The notes under the pieces were generated by a model. The model did no database searches, was not told the origin of the DNA, and saw only the letters and a list, made by a program, of their open reading frames with translations. Made by a program: the position numbers and the translations under genes. From Micromonospora pisi (GTDB taxonomy: Bacteria > Actinomycetota > Actinomycetes > Mycobacteriales > Micromonosporaceae), in NCBI RefSeq assembly GCF_003633685.1, contig NZ_RBKT01000001.1, positions 3,844,001 to 3,908,000 on the forward strand: a stretch of 64,000 bases of DNA, in the 5' to 3' direction. Shown piece by piece: positions 45,715-54,449 of the stretch. Position 1 is the stretch's first letter. Each line of letters starts with the position of its first letter.

Positions 45715-46782
45715 TCAGCGTGCGGCAGGGCCGTAGCGGCGGAGCACGGCCAGTTCGGCCACAGCGGTGGCGACGATCGTCAGCACCAACGGCCACGGGG
45801 TGCCGACCAGGGTGTAGAGCAGGAGGAACGCCGGGGCGGCCAGGGTGGCGTACACCGACAGCCCCAGCACCCGGTCCTGGCTCATCAACGTCGGCAGGAC
45901 CGTCCTGGTCAGGCCCGGCACCTTCGAGGCGAACCGCCACACCAGCACCCCGCCGACGATCGCCAGCAACGCCGCCCAGGCCCGGGAGGCGCCGCCACTA
46001 GCGGCGGCCATGAAGGCCACCAGCACCGCCGCCGTGATCGAGTAACCGGCGCCGTACGTCACCAGGCGGAGCACGCTCTCCGCGACCGAGCGGTAGCTGT
46101 CCACCCGTACCGGCTGGATCGAGACGGTGGCGGCGACCTCTTCCAGCGCCCGGGCGTAACGTCGCCGTTCCAGCCGGCTCTGTCCCACGTCGTCACCAGC
46201 CGTGTCCAACGTCGGGTCGAGCCGCAGCGCCTCCTGGTATGCCCGCTCGGCCAGGTCGAAGAGGTTCAGTCGGGCCGCCACCATGCCCAGCACCAGGTGC
46301 GCCTGCGACTCCTGCGGGGCGAGTTCGACCGCGCGCCAGGCCGCGTTCAGTGCCGGCTGGCCGTTGCGCGCGTCGGCCAGGATGCCGGCCGCGCTCCGCT
46401 GGGCGTACGCGTCCGCCGGGCCCCGGCCGAGGATCTCGTCGGCGACCTCGGCCGCCTCCCGGAACCGCCGCAGCTCGACCAGCGCGATCCCCCGGGCGAC
46501 CAGTGGTGGAGCCCAGTCCGGCGCGGCGCCCGGCACGGCGGCCGTCGCGGTCGAGACGGCTGTCGCGGTGTCGGCGGCGGCCAGCGCCTCCTCGGGTCGC
46601 TCCGCCGCCAGGTGGGTCCGGGCGAGCATCGTCCAGGCCCGCACACTGGCCTGGTCGAGGGTGATCGCGAAGCCCAGCTCCGTCACCGCGTCGTCGTAGC
46701 GGCCGAGTTCGGCCATCAGGTCGGCGCGCTGGAGGTAGTCGTCGGCGGAGGCCTGGTAATCGGGTGCTGCGTCGCTGGACAC
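45715..46782 (-). CDS. Tetratricopeptide-repeat membrane protein
   Basis: 355 residues. Residues 8-220 form about five TPR units (YLQRADLMAELGRYDDAVTELGFAITLD, AWTMLARTHLAAERPEEALAAADTA, QAHLVLGMVAARLNLFDLAERAYQEALRLDP); the C-terminal third has four membrane helices (about 238-258, 265-280, 302-320, 326-345). The GTG start is at 46782. It probably anchors a cytoplasmic protein-interaction platform to the membrane. Function unknown. Not obviously linked to either neighbour. Confidence 0.8.
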   Translation of the reverse strand: MSSDAAPDYQASADDYLQRADLMAELGRYDDAVTELGFAITLDQASVRAWTMLARTHLAAERPEEALAAADTATAVSTATAAVPGAAPDWAPPLVARGIALVELRRFREAAEVADEILGRGPADAYAQRSAAGILADARNGQPALNAAWRAVELAPQESQAHLVLGMVAARLNLFDLAERAYQEALRLDPTLDTAGDDVGQSRLERRRYARALEEVAATVSIQPVRVDSYRSVAESVLRLVTYGAGYSITAAVLVAFMAAASGGASRAWAALLAIVGGVLVWRFASKVPGLTRTVLPTLMSQDRVLGLSVYATLAAPAFLLLYTLVGTPWPLVLTIVATAVAELAVLRRYGPAAR

Positions 46783-46866
46783 CGCTCGAGCCTAGGCCAT
46801 GCGCCGTCGGCGCCCGGTCCGAGACGGGTCGGCGTGAATGGATGTACGGCCGCCGCCGCGCCGCCG

Positions 46867-47340
46867 TCAGCGCGAGTGGATCAAGGCGGTGGCGATGCCG
46901 GCGAGCCCTTCGGCGCGGCCGGTGAGGCCGAGTCCGTCGGTGGTGGTGCCGGAGACCGAGACCGGGGCGCCGACCGCCTCGGCGAGCACCCGTTGCGCCT
47001 CGTCGCGTCGTGGCCCGATCTTCGGTCGTACGCCGATCACCTGGATCGAGACGTTGCCGATCTCGAAGCCGGCGGCCCGGACCCGGCGCGCGGTCTCGGC
47101 GAGCAGTACCACCCCGGCGGCGCCGGCCCACTCGGGGCGGTCGGTGCCGAAGTTGGCGCCGAGGTCGCCGAGCATCGCCGCCGAGAGCAGCGCATCACAC
47201 GCGGCATGGGCGGCGACGTCACCGTCGGAGTGTCCGGCCAGCCCGTCGACGCCCGGCCAGTGCAGGCCGGCGACCCAGCAGGGCCGACCAGCTTCGAACG
47301 CGTGTACGTCGGTGCCGATGCCGACCCGGGGAACGATCAC
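46867..47340 (-). CDS. ispF: 2-C-methyl-D-erythritol 2,4-cyclodiphosphate synthase
   Basis: 157 residues (EC 4.6.1.12), MEP isoprenoid pathway. Metal-binding motif [13 protein letters not shown] (D10, H12) and [29 protein letters not shown] (H42 region) are complete. GTG at 47340. It follows ispD by 38 bases and belongs to the carD-ispD-ispF operon. Confidence 0.95.
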   Translation of the reverse strand: MIVPRVGIGTDVHAFEAGRPCWVAGLHWPGVDGLAGHSDGDVAAHAACDALLSAAMLGDLGANFGTDRPEWAGAAGVVLLAETARRVRAAGFEIGNVSIQVIGVRPKIGPRRDEAQRVLAEAVGAPVSVSGTTTDGLGLTGRAEGLAGIATALIHSR

Positions 47341-47378
47341 GGGGACAGGTTACCGAGCGGGTGTGGCGGGGTGCCCGA

Positions 47379-48089
47379 TCAGGCGACGCCCGGCTCCGGC
47401 TGGGTCGCGAGCAGGTGCTCCGCCAGGGCCAGGTCGAACGGCTGGGTGATCTTCATGGCGTACGGCGATCCGGGCACGCAGGTGACGCGTACGCCCTGTT
47501 TCTCCACCAGACCCGCGTCGTCGGTGAGCGCGTCGACGGCGGAGGCGTGCGCGGCGGCCAGGACCGCCCGGCGGAAGCCCTGCGGGGTCTGTACGGCGCG
47601 CAGCGCCGAGCGGTCGACGGTGCCGAGCACCACGCCGTCGGCGGAGACTTCCTTGACCGTGTCGATCACGGGCAGGACCGGGATCGCGGCGTCGTGCCCG
47701 GCTCGGATGGTCGCGGCGACCGCCTCGACCAGCACCGGCGGGATCAGTGCGCGGGCCGCGTCGTGCACCAGGACGATCTCCGGCCCCGCCGGTACGGCGG
47801 CGAGCGCCGCCGCGACCGAAGCCTGTCGGGTGGAGCCGCCGACGACCACGGTCGACTCGGCGATCGGGGCCAGCAGTTGCCGCACCGCCTCCACCTCGGC
47901 GGGGGGCGCGGCGACGACGATCGTGTGTACGGAGGGAGCGGTGGCGATCCGGCGCACCGCGTGCACCAGCAGTGGTTCGCCGGCGAGCAGGCGGAGTGCC
48001 TTCGGGGCACCGGGGCCGAGGCGTACGCCGGCACCCGCCGCAGGAACGAGGACCGCGACGTCACCGCGCGGATTGAGCTGCGCGGTCAC
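47379..48089 (-). CDS. ispD: 2-C-methyl-D-erythritol 4-phosphate cytidylyltransferase
   Basis: 236 residues (EC 2.7.7.60), MEP pathway. The nucleotide-binding loop VPAAGAGVRLGPGAPKAL is at the N-terminus; VLVHDAARALIPP and DTVKEV are the substrate-binding motifs, with TPQGFRRAVL and TDDAGLVE near the C-terminus. The GTG at 48089 was chosen with GAGG about nine bases upstream. It lies 67 bases after carD. Confidence 0.93.
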   Translation of the reverse strand: MTAQLNPRGDVAVLVPAAGAGVRLGPGAPKALRLLAGEPLLVHAVRRIATAPSVHTIVVAAPPAEVEAVRQLLAPIAESTVVVGGSTRQASVAAALAAVPAGPEIVLVHDAARALIPPVLVEAVAATIRAGHDAAIPVLPVIDTVKEVSADGVVLGTVDRSALRAVQTPQGFRRAVLAAAHASAVDALTDDAGLVEKQGVRVTCVPGSPYAMKITQPFDLALAEHLLATQPEPGVA

Positions 48090-48156
48090 GTCGCGGTCCT
48101 CGTTTTCTTCTGTGGTTAGTTGGGCGCGATTCGCCAGGATTGTCCCTATCCGGGCG

Positions 48157-48642
48157 TTACGCCTCGGTGAGCACCTTGTCGAGGAGGTTCTCCGCCTCGT
48201 CCTTCGTGCTCTTCTCAGCGAGCGCGACCTCGCCGACCAGGATGTCACGGGCCTTGGCGAGCATCCGCTTCTCGCCCGCCGACAGGCCCCGCTCCCGCTC
48301 CCGACGCCAGAGGTCACGAACAACCTCCGCCACCTTAAGGGGGTTTCCGGAAGCCAGCTTTTCCAGATTCGCCTTGTAACGCCGCGACCAGTTGGTCGGC
48401 TCCTCGGTGTGAGGGGCGCGGAGGACATCGAAGACCTTGCCCAGGCCCTCTTCACCGACCACTTCGCGGACGCCGACGATCTCGGCATTCTCAGCGGGCA
48501 CCCGGACCGTCAGGTCACCCTGAGCGACCCTGAGGACGAGGTACTGCTTTGGCTCGCCCTTGATGACCCGAGTCTCGATTGCCTCGATGAGTGCGGCCCC
48601 GTGGTGGGGGTAAACAACGGTCTCGCCGACACTGAAAACCAT
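48157..48642 (-). CDS. carD: CarD-family transcriptional regulator
   Basis: 161 residues. The N-terminal Tudor-like RNA-polymerase-interacting domain ([21 protein letters not shown], then [21 protein letters not shown]) and the C-terminal DNA-binding helices ([45 protein letters not shown] in outline) include the conserved W/R residues. CarD binds the polymerase beta subunit and stabilises open complexes at rRNA and other housekeeping promoters. Head of the carD-ispD-ispF operon. Confidence 0.96.
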   Translation of the reverse strand: MVFSVGETVVYPHHGAALIEAIETRVIKGEPKQYLVLRVAQGDLTVRVPAENAEIVGVREVVGEEGLGKVFDVLRAPHTEEPTNWSRRYKANLEKLASGNPLKVAEVVRDLWRRERERGLSAGEKRMLAKARDILVGEVALAEKSTKDEAENLLDKVLTEA

Positions 48643-48969
48643 AGGTTCGAAACCCCTTTCGCTGTGTCTAGGGTAACACGCTCAGGCACTGATGTCCCAC
48701 CTCAGTCCTGACCATTAGCGCAGCTCAGAGGCCCTGTGAGAGGTCTTTCTTCCGCTTGACAGGCCGCCGGTCCACGAGTTTCACCACGCTGCGTAACCTC
48801 CGGATCACCGGACGGCGGGGCTAGTCGGAAGAATCGGATGTAGGGCGTTGCGGTGGTTCAATCATATCTCTCCCCCTTAGGGGGCGTCAGAGACTAGCGG
48901 TACAGGCCCCGGTACGGGACGCTGGACAAAGAGCCCGATCCACTATCACGTGACCGGCCAGGGGGCACG
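48643..48969. other. Gene-free stretch, carD promoter region
   Basis: 327 bases between divergent genes. A possible carD promoter is GGGACA (48698-48693), a 17-base spacer and TACCCT (48675-48670) on the minus strand. No tRNA or other RNA gene was recognised. Confidence 0.5.
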
Positions 48970-49710
48970 ATGGGCACGCCGGGGAACACCGAAGGATGGC
49001 CGGAGAACAACGGCCCCTACGACGGGCTGCCCGAACTCCCACCCGACTGGGGCCCGATCGTCATCCCGGACGACCCCGCCGAACTCGCCGCCGAAGCCGC
49101 GCTGATCCGCCGCGAACTGCGACAACGCGCCCGCCGCGCGGCCTGGCGACGGCGCCTCGGCCTCTCCCGCAACAGCCACTCCGCGCTCCGGATCACCATG
49201 CTGATCATGCCGCTCGCCGTGCTCGCCGCGCTGGGCAGCCTCATCGCGGTGGTCTGGCCCGGCCAGCACCGCCAGCCACCCGCCCCACGCGTCAGCACCG
49301 GCGGCGCCCCGGGACGTACGCTGCCCGCCCTCGACCTGGTCGACTCCGAAGCCGCCCCGGTCGCCCTGCGCGGGCTGCTCCCGGCGGTGATCCTGCTCAC
49401 CGACGGCTGCGCCTGCGCAAACCAGGTCGCCGCCGCCGCCGGAGCCGCCCCACCGGGAGTCACGGTGATCGCGGTGACCAGCGACCGCTCCCGGCCCAGC
49501 CCGCTACCGAGCCCACCCGTCGCCGCCGGCTCGGTACGCAACCTGGCCGACCCGGCCGGCGAACTACGCGGCCTGGTCCAGGTGGCCCCACAGCCCGACC
49601 ACCCCACCGCCGTACTGGTCGACCACACCGGCCACATCGTCCGAATCCTGCCCGACCTGACCTCACCAGCGGACTACCAGGCCAACCTGCCGCAACTCAC
49701 CCACCGCTGA
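48970..49710 (+). CDS. Membrane-anchored thioredoxin-fold-like hypothetical protein
   Basis: 246 residues: acidic/Pro-rich cytoplasmic N-terminus, a basic helix (RRELRQRARRAAWRRRLG), one membrane helix (about 75-96) and an extracytoplasmic domain (RTLPALDLVDSEAAPVALRGLLPAVILLTDGCACANQVAAAA, then VTSDRSR, ELRGLVQVAPQPDHPTAVLVDHTGHIVRILPDL) arranged like a thioredoxin/TlpA fold. The CxC (DGCACAN) replaces the usual CxxC, so disulfide chemistry is uncertain. The ATG follows GGGGG. Function unknown. Confidence 0.7.
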   Translation: MGTPGNTEGWPENNGPYDGLPELPPDWGPIVIPDDPAELAAEAALIRRELRQRARRAAWRRRLGLSRNSHSALRITMLIMPLAVLAALGSLIAVVWPGQHRQPPAPRVSTGGAPGRTLPALDLVDSEAAPVALRGLLPAVILLTDGCACANQVAAAAGAAPPGVTVIAVTSDRSRPSPLPSPPVAAGSVRNLADPAGELRGLVQVAPQPDHPTAVLVDHTGHIVRILPDLTSPADYQANLPQLTHR

Positions 49711-49737
49711 CCCCACCAGCGGCGACCCGCCGGGCAC

Positions 49738-50292
49738 TCAGGGCAGGGCGATCAACTGAAGTGCCACCTCCAGCTCGCCCTGCCGAGGGAACGGCCGGGA
49801 GATCTGGACGCTCAACTCGGGCAGCTCGGCCGTCAACTCCTTGCCGGCGAACCCCTCACCGCAGACCAGCACGGCACCGACCGGCATGGTCCCGCCGTAG
49901 GCGCTGACCTCCAGCGCACCCGACCCGGTGCAGACGTACTGCAGGATGAAGCGGTCACCGGGGCGCATCGGCGCCGACCACTGCACGCCATCACCCGCCT
50001 CGGGCACCGGCAGCACGTCACGCTTCACCGTCGCGGAAAACTCCGGCAGGAACGGGGCCGCGTCCGTCACCACCGCCCCGGTCGCCGGATCCACGACGAC
50101 CACCTCCACCCCACTCCCGAGAAGCCCGGCCGGTACGGACGGCACCGGCGACGCCCCAACCCCCGGCACCGACGGCGCGCCAGCCGACGGCACTGGTACG
50201 GGCGCCGCAGCCGCCCACCACCAGCCACCCACCGCCAACACAACGGCCGTACCCACACCCAGCAGTACGCCCACCCCACGGTCGCCAGCCAA
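49738..50292 (-). CDS. Small secreted or membrane-anchored hypothetical protein
   Basis: 184 residues. The membrane segment (VGVLLGVGTAVVLAVGGWWWAAAA) is followed by a Pro/Gly/Ala-rich region and a beta-rich domain (VEVVVVDPATGAVVTDAAPFLPEFSATVKRDVLPVPEAG) with two cysteines. TTG at 50292 was chosen because GGGGGAGG lies six bases upstream. It follows the type III PKS gene by 23 bases and may be co-transcribed with it. No function recognised. Confidence 0.6.
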   Translation of the reverse strand: MAGDRGVGVLLGVGTAVVLAVGGWWWAAAAPVPVPSAGAPSVPGVGASPVPSVPAGLLGSGVEVVVVDPATGAVVTDAAPFLPEFSATVKRDVLPVPEAGDGVQWSAPMRPGDRFILQYVCTGSGALEVSAYGGTMPVGAVLVCGEGFAGKELTAELPELSVQISRPFPRQGELEVALQLIALP

Positions 50293-50315
50293 CCGGCACC
50301 TCCCCCGTACGCCGG

Positions 50316-51392
50316 TCAGGGGGTGACCGGGACCTCGAGCAACGTCGCGTACAGGGTGAGCCCCGGACCGAAAGCGAGCAAAACGACCCGCCGAGGCGGT
50401 CGTGGCAGGTTCCGCAACCGCTCCAGGATCAACAGCACCGTCGGTGACGAACAGTTGCCGTGCTCGGCCAGCACCGCCCGCGAATCGGCCAACGCCTCCG
50501 GCGGCAGCCCCAGCTCCCGTTCGACCACGTTCAGGATCCGTGGCCCCCCGGGGTGCACGGCCCAGCCGTCGACCTCGTCGATCCGCAGACCGTGCCGCTC
50601 CAACAACTCCGCGACCAGGTCCCGGACATGCGCCGCGAGCACCTGCGGCACCCGGGGCGACAGCCCCATCCGGAACCCGGTATCGGTGACGTCCCAGGTC
50701 ATGTGGTCCGCCGTCGAGGTGTCCGTGACGGCGGCCACCTCGCGGACCGCGTACCCCGGACGTCCCCCCGGGGTGACCACGACGGCCACCGCGGCGTCCG
50801 AGAAGAGCGCGTGCGAGACGATCTGCTGGGTGTCCACCCGGGCCGAGGAGGGCTGCATGTGCAGGCTGGTCAACTCGGCGCAGAGCAGCAACGCCGGACG
50901 CCTCCGCGCGGCCACGAAATCCCCCACCGCACCCAACCCGGGCAGCGCCGCGTAACAACCCATGTGCCCGATGAAGACCCGCTGGGTGGCGGCGGACATA
51001 CCCATGTCCCGGGCGAGCAGGATGTCCAGCCCAGGCGTGGCGTATCCAGTGCAGGAACAGACCGCGAACAGACCGATGTCACCGGCGGAGAGCCCAGCAT
51101 CGGTCAACGCCCGGCCGACCGCCTCCTTGCCCAGCGGCAGCGCCTCCACCAGGTACCGGCGCATCCGACGCTCGGTCGGCCAGGTGGAGACGTCCTCCAG
51201 CAACGGGTTGACCGCCGCCTGACGGGTGACCACCCCCGAATTCGCGAAGATCCGCTGGGCCAGCGCACGGGTGGCGCCACCGAAATGCTGGGCGAAGAAG
51301 CCGGACCAGAGATCAGCCTGGGCGGCCCGGGGCGGCAGCGCGATACCGATGCCGGTGATCACCGGCAGCCGGCCCTCGTCCTCGGCGCTCAC
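50316..51392 (-). CDS. Type III polyketide synthase
   Basis: 358 residues, chalcone synthase fold. The catalytic triad is visible as C146 (IGHMGCYAALPGLG), H280 (WAVHPGGPRIL) and N313 (EHGNCSSPTV). It condenses malonyl-CoA extenders onto an acyl-CoA starter, without acyl carrier protein. It lacks the RppA-type N-terminus and looks closer to the alkylpyrone/alkylresorcinol synthases. The GTG at 51392 overlaps the stop of the acyl-CoA dehydrogenase gene (GTGA). With the methyltransferase and UbiA neighbours, the product is probably a prenylated, methylated alkyl-phenol or quinone. Confidence 0.93.
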   Translation of the reverse strand: MSAEDEGRLPVITGIGIALPPRAAQADLWSGFFAQHFGGATRALAQRIFANSGVVTRQAAVNPLLEDVSTWPTERRMRRYLVEALPLGKEAVGRALTDAGLSAGDIGLFAVCSCTGYATPGLDILLARDMGMSAATQRVFIGHMGCYAALPGLGAVGDFVAARRRPALLLCAELTSLHMQPSSARVDTQQIVSHALFSDAAVAVVVTPGGRPGYAVREVAAVTDTSTADHMTWDVTDTGFRMGLSPRVPQVLAAHVRDLVAELLERHGLRIDEVDGWAVHPGGPRILNVVERELGLPPEALADSRAVLAEHGNCSSPTVLLILERLRNLPRPPRRVVLLAFGPGLTLYATLLEVPVTP

Positions 51393-52558
51393 CACCGGGG
51401 GGCCGACCCGTCCCGGTCCGGGTCCCCGCCGATCGCCGCCACACCGAGCCAGTCCGCGCACACATCCGAGGTCGCCGGATGCAGCGACCCGCAGCGGGCA
51501 TCGCGGTAGAGCCGCTCCAACGGATGACCCCGGCGGGTAGCGGAGGTGCCCGCCGCCTCCAGCATCGACGCGGCGACCTCCGCCGCGGTCGTGCCCGCGA
51601 GCAGCTTGGCCCGCCACACCCAGCGGTTGGTCTCCGCCTCACCCGGCTCCTCGTCCACCCGCCGGGCCGCCTCAGCCACCACCAACCGGGCGGCGGCCAC
51701 CGCCGCGTCGGCCCGACCGATCCGGGCCCGAACCGCCGGCAGCTCACCCAGGTTGCGCGCCTCAACATGCGCGACCGCAGCGTCCACGGCCGCCTGGGCC
51801 ACCCCGACGTAAACCGCCGCGTAGCTCGCCACCAGCCAGTGCGGCATCAACTGCGCCACCACCAGAGCCAGCCCTTCCACCCCGCCGAGCAGCCGGTCCG
51901 TCGGCACCGTCACGTCCAGATGCAGATCGTGGGAGGCGGTCGCGCGCATACCGAGCGAGTCCCAGGTCGGCTCCACCCGCAGCCCCTCCGCATCGGCGGG
52001 CACCAGGAACTGCGACACCATCGACTGGTCGGCTACGCTCCGGGCGGCGACCAGATAGCCGTCCGCGTGCCCGGCACCGGAGCAGAACGTCTTCGCGCCC
52101 TTGATGTGGAACCCCCCGTCGACCTGCTCGTACACCGTGGAGAGCTGGGACAGCCGGGCACCGGCGCCGCGTTCACTCATGGCCACCCCGTACCAGGCCC
52201 CGGCCGCCGCCTCGGCGAGCAACCGGTCCCGCGCGGCCAACGCCTCATCCGGCACACCGAGTGCCTCGGCCAGCTCCTCGGTCACCGCGCCGAGCGCACC
52301 GGTCACCGAAGCGTGCATGTTGAACACCAGCGCGGTCGCACCGTTGCCCCGGCCCAGTTCGGTGGCGACGGCGGCATACTCGGCGAACCGGGCACCCATC
52401 CCGCCCAGCTTCGCCGGCACCATCAGCCCGAACAGGCCGGCCTCCCGGAGGTCCATGAAGTCTTCAACGGGAAAAGTGCCCTCGCGGTCATGCTCTGCCG
52501 CCCGAGCGGCCAACCGCGGCGTCAACCGGCGCGCGGCTCCGAGCGCATCCACCGACAT
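51389..52558 (-). CDS. Acyl-CoA dehydrogenase family protein
   Basis: 389 residues, FAD-dependent acyl-CoA dehydrogenase fold: N-terminal helical domain (FPVEDFMDLREAGLFGLMVPAKLGGMG), FAD-binding middle domain (GVAMSERGAGARLSQLSTVYEQVDGGFHIKGAKTFCSGA) and C-terminal four-helix bundle with SATRRGHPLERLYRDAR. It is translationally coupled to the type III PKS gene, so it may provide a 2,3-unsaturated or otherwise modified starter, or act as a flavin monooxygenase-like tailoring enzyme. The class cannot be decided from sequence. Confidence 0.88.
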   Translation of the reverse strand: MSVDALGAARRLTPRLAARAAEHDREGTFPVEDFMDLREAGLFGLMVPAKLGGMGARFAEYAAVATELGRGNGATALVFNMHASVTGALGAVTEELAEALGVPDEALAARDRLLAEAAAGAWYGVAMSERGAGARLSQLSTVYEQVDGGFHIKGAKTFCSGAGHADGYLVAARSVADQSMVSQFLVPADAEGLRVEPTWDSLGMRATASHDLHLDVTVPTDRLLGGVEGLALVVAQLMPHWLVASYAAVYVGVAQAAVDAAVAHVEARNLGELPAVRARIGRADAAVAAARLVVAEAARRVDEEPGEAETNRWVWRAKLLAGTTAAEVAASMLEAAGTSATRRGHPLERLYRDARCGSLHPATSDVCADWLGVAAIGGDPDRDGSAPRW

Positions 52559-52601
52559 ACCTGCCCCCTTCTGCCCCGTGACCCGTACCGGCTACGCCTG
52601 C

Positions 52602-53411
52602 CTACCCGCGCTTCACCCCACGGCCCTGGTAGAGCACCGCTGTCGACCAGGTCGGCACGATCCGGGGCGCGCGCCGCCCCCGACCCGCCCCACCGTCGCC
52701 GGCCCCACCGATCGGACCACTGCCGCTGGCGGCGGCCTGATGGACCAGCCAGCGCAACAGCCCCGGCACGGCCGGACGGATCCCCCGGACCCGCAGCGCC
52801 ACCCCGTGCCGGGCACACTCCGCCACCAACGCCCGCGCGTCGACGAACAACCTCGGGTCGTGAATGCCGCGCGGCACCCCACGCACCCGTTCCGCCAGAC
52901 GCACCGCGACCAACCGGCTCAACACCGTGTCGTTGAGCGTGTCCAGCACCAGGGTCCCGCCGGGCCTCAGCACCCGGCACGCCTCGGCCACCGCCGCCCG
53001 CCAGTCCGGTACGTGTTCCAACAGCTCACCGGCGGCCACCACATCGGCACACCGGTCCGCCAGCGGCAACGCGGCCGCGTCACCGTTGACCGCCACGACA
53101 CCGTGCCCGGCCGCCTGGGCGAGCGCCGACCGGGTCAGGTCCACCCCGACGTGCCGGTAACCCCGACCCGCCAGATGCGGGGCGAGCAGACCGGCACCAC
53201 AACCCACGTCCACCAGCACCGCGTCCGGCCGGGTCGCCGCCGGCACCAGGCCCGCCCGCGCGGCGGCAAGCCAGTGCAGCATCGCGAAGACGCCGTCCGG
53301 CCGCCACCACTCGTCGGCCAGGTCGTCGTACTGCCGCGGATCGTTACGCGGCCGGACCGGGGCACCGGCGCGCGTCTGGACGTCGCCCACCTCGGGATCC
53401 TCACCCGCCAT
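52602..53411 (-). CDS. UbiG-like class I SAM methyltransferase
   Basis: 269 residues. SAM motif I VLVDVGCGAGLLAPHL (65-80), acidic post-motif VGVDLTR, DVVAAGELLEHVPDWRAAV and RVLRPGGTLVLDT (motif III). The N-terminal QYDDLADEWWRPDGVFAMLHWL is UbiG-like, pointing to O-methylation of a phenol or quinone intermediate. ATG at 53411. It is divergent from the UbiA gene with 46 bases between the starts. Acts with the polyketide synthase. Confidence 0.88.
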   Translation of the reverse strand: MAGEDPEVGDVQTRAGAPVRPRNDPRQYDDLADEWWRPDGVFAMLHWLAAARAGLVPAATRPDAVLVDVGCGAGLLAPHLAGRGYRHVGVDLTRSALAQAAGHGVVAVNGDAAALPLADRCADVVAAGELLEHVPDWRAAVAEACRVLRPGGTLVLDTLNDTVLSRLVAVRLAERVRGVPRGIHDPRLFVDARALVAECARHGVALRVRGIRPAVPGLLRWLVHQAAASGSGPIGGAGDGGAGRGRRAPRIVPTWSTAVLYQGRGVKRG

Positions 53412-53445
53412 GGGCTCGAGCCTGGCACGACTCGCCGGTAACCAA

Positions 53446-53457
53446 CAGACTTCCTCT
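53446..53457 (+). promoter_or_regulatory. Leaderless-type -10 element of UbiA gene
   Basis: CAGACT (53446-53451) is followed by exactly six bases and then the ATG at 53458. It keeps the two key -10 bases (A2, T6) but is a weak match; the start lacks a Shine-Dalgarno sequence. Confidence 0.4.
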
Positions 53458-54297
53458 ATGTCGCGAATGGTGTTAGGGCTGGTCCGGGCGAGTCACCCAG
53501 AACCGGCGGTCGCGGTGACGGGTGTCGCGGCGCTGCTCGCCTGGGGGGTCGGACACCCGCCTGCCGGCATCGCGACGGTCGCCGGGACCGTGCTGGCGAG
53601 CCAGCTCGCCGTCGGCTGGCTCAACGACCGGCTCGACGCCGACCGGGACGCCGCCGTCGGGCGGACCGACAAACCGCTGGCCGCCGGGGCGTTGAGCCGC
53701 CGTCTGGTGCTGCTCTGCGGGGTCGCCGCCGCGCTCGCCACCCCGGCACTGGCCGCACCGCTCGGCCCGGCGGCAACGGTGGCGATCAGCGTGGCCCTGC
53801 TCAGCGCACTGCTCTACAACTGGCCGCTGAAGTTCACCCCGGTCTCCGTACTGCCGTACGCGGTCTCCTTCGGCGCGCTGCCGGCGTTCGTCGTACTCGC
53901 CCTGCCGGGCGCACCGACCCCGCCCGGCTGGCTGATCGCGGCGGGCGCGCTGCTCGGGGCGGGCGCCCACTTCGCGAACGTGCTGCCCGACCTCGACGAC
54001 GACGCCCGTACCGGGGTCCGGGGCCTGCCGCATCGGCTCGGCCCGGCCGGCTCCCGGGTCGCCGCCGCCGGACTGCTCCTCGCGGCGACGGCGATGCTCG
54101 TCTTCGGCCCCGCCGGACCACCGTCGTGGGTCGGCGTCGCGGCCATCGCGGCCGCCGCCGTGGTCCTGCCGACCGGCTGGTACGCGAGCCGCGCCGCGAA
54201 CCACCGGGGGGAACGCGCGGTCGGTGTGTTCCGGGCGGTGATGGTGGTGGCGGTGATCGACGTGGTGCTCCTGGTCGTCAGCGGACGGGTGGTGTGA
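53458..54297 (+). CDS. UbiA-family prenyltransferase
   Basis: Integral membrane prenyltransferase of 279 residues with eight to nine helices. First Asp-rich motif NDRLDADRDAAVGRTDKP (56-73) and second motif NVLPDLDDDARTGVRGLP match the UbiA pyrophosphate-binding sites. It attaches an isoprenyl chain to an aromatic acceptor. The ATG at 53458 was preferred to an ATG at 53410 that overlaps the divergent methyltransferase start. Together with the polyketide synthase locus it suggests a prenylated polyketide product. Confidence 0.9.
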   Translation: MSRMVLGLVRASHPEPAVAVTGVAALLAWGVGHPPAGIATVAGTVLASQLAVGWLNDRLDADRDAAVGRTDKPLAAGALSRRLVLLCGVAAALATPALAAPLGPAATVAISVALLSALLYNWPLKFTPVSVLPYAVSFGALPAFVVLALPGAPTPPGWLIAAGALLGAGAHFANVLPDLDDDARTGVRGLPHRLGPAGSRVAAAGLLLAATAMLVFGPAGPPSWVGVAAIAAAAVVLPTGWYASRAANHRGERAVGVFRAVMVVAVIDVVLLVVSGRVV

Positions 54298-54449
54298 CCG
54301 CGTTCTCGCTGGCCCGCTGCGTCCGACCCGGTTAACCGGGTCGGCGTACGGCAGTCGACCACACCCCACTACCCTGGAGGCCGGTCTGCGCGGGTATGGC
54401 CACCGCGTCCGGTGACAGCTGGGCGAGGATCGCAACGAGGAGGACCGAC

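Noticed and set aside
45658-48711. A 1017-codon plus-strand open frame
   Set aside because: Antisense to the TPR, ispF, ispD and carD genes, all of which have clear homology on the other strand.
48643-48969. A tRNA or small RNA gene in the carD upstream gap
   Set aside because: No cloverleaf or conserved RNA motif was found; only a possible promoter.
50316-51392. RppA-type tetrahydroxynaphthalene synthase
   Set aside because: The N-terminus and active-site surroundings do not match RppA; the neighbours point to an alkyl-chain product.
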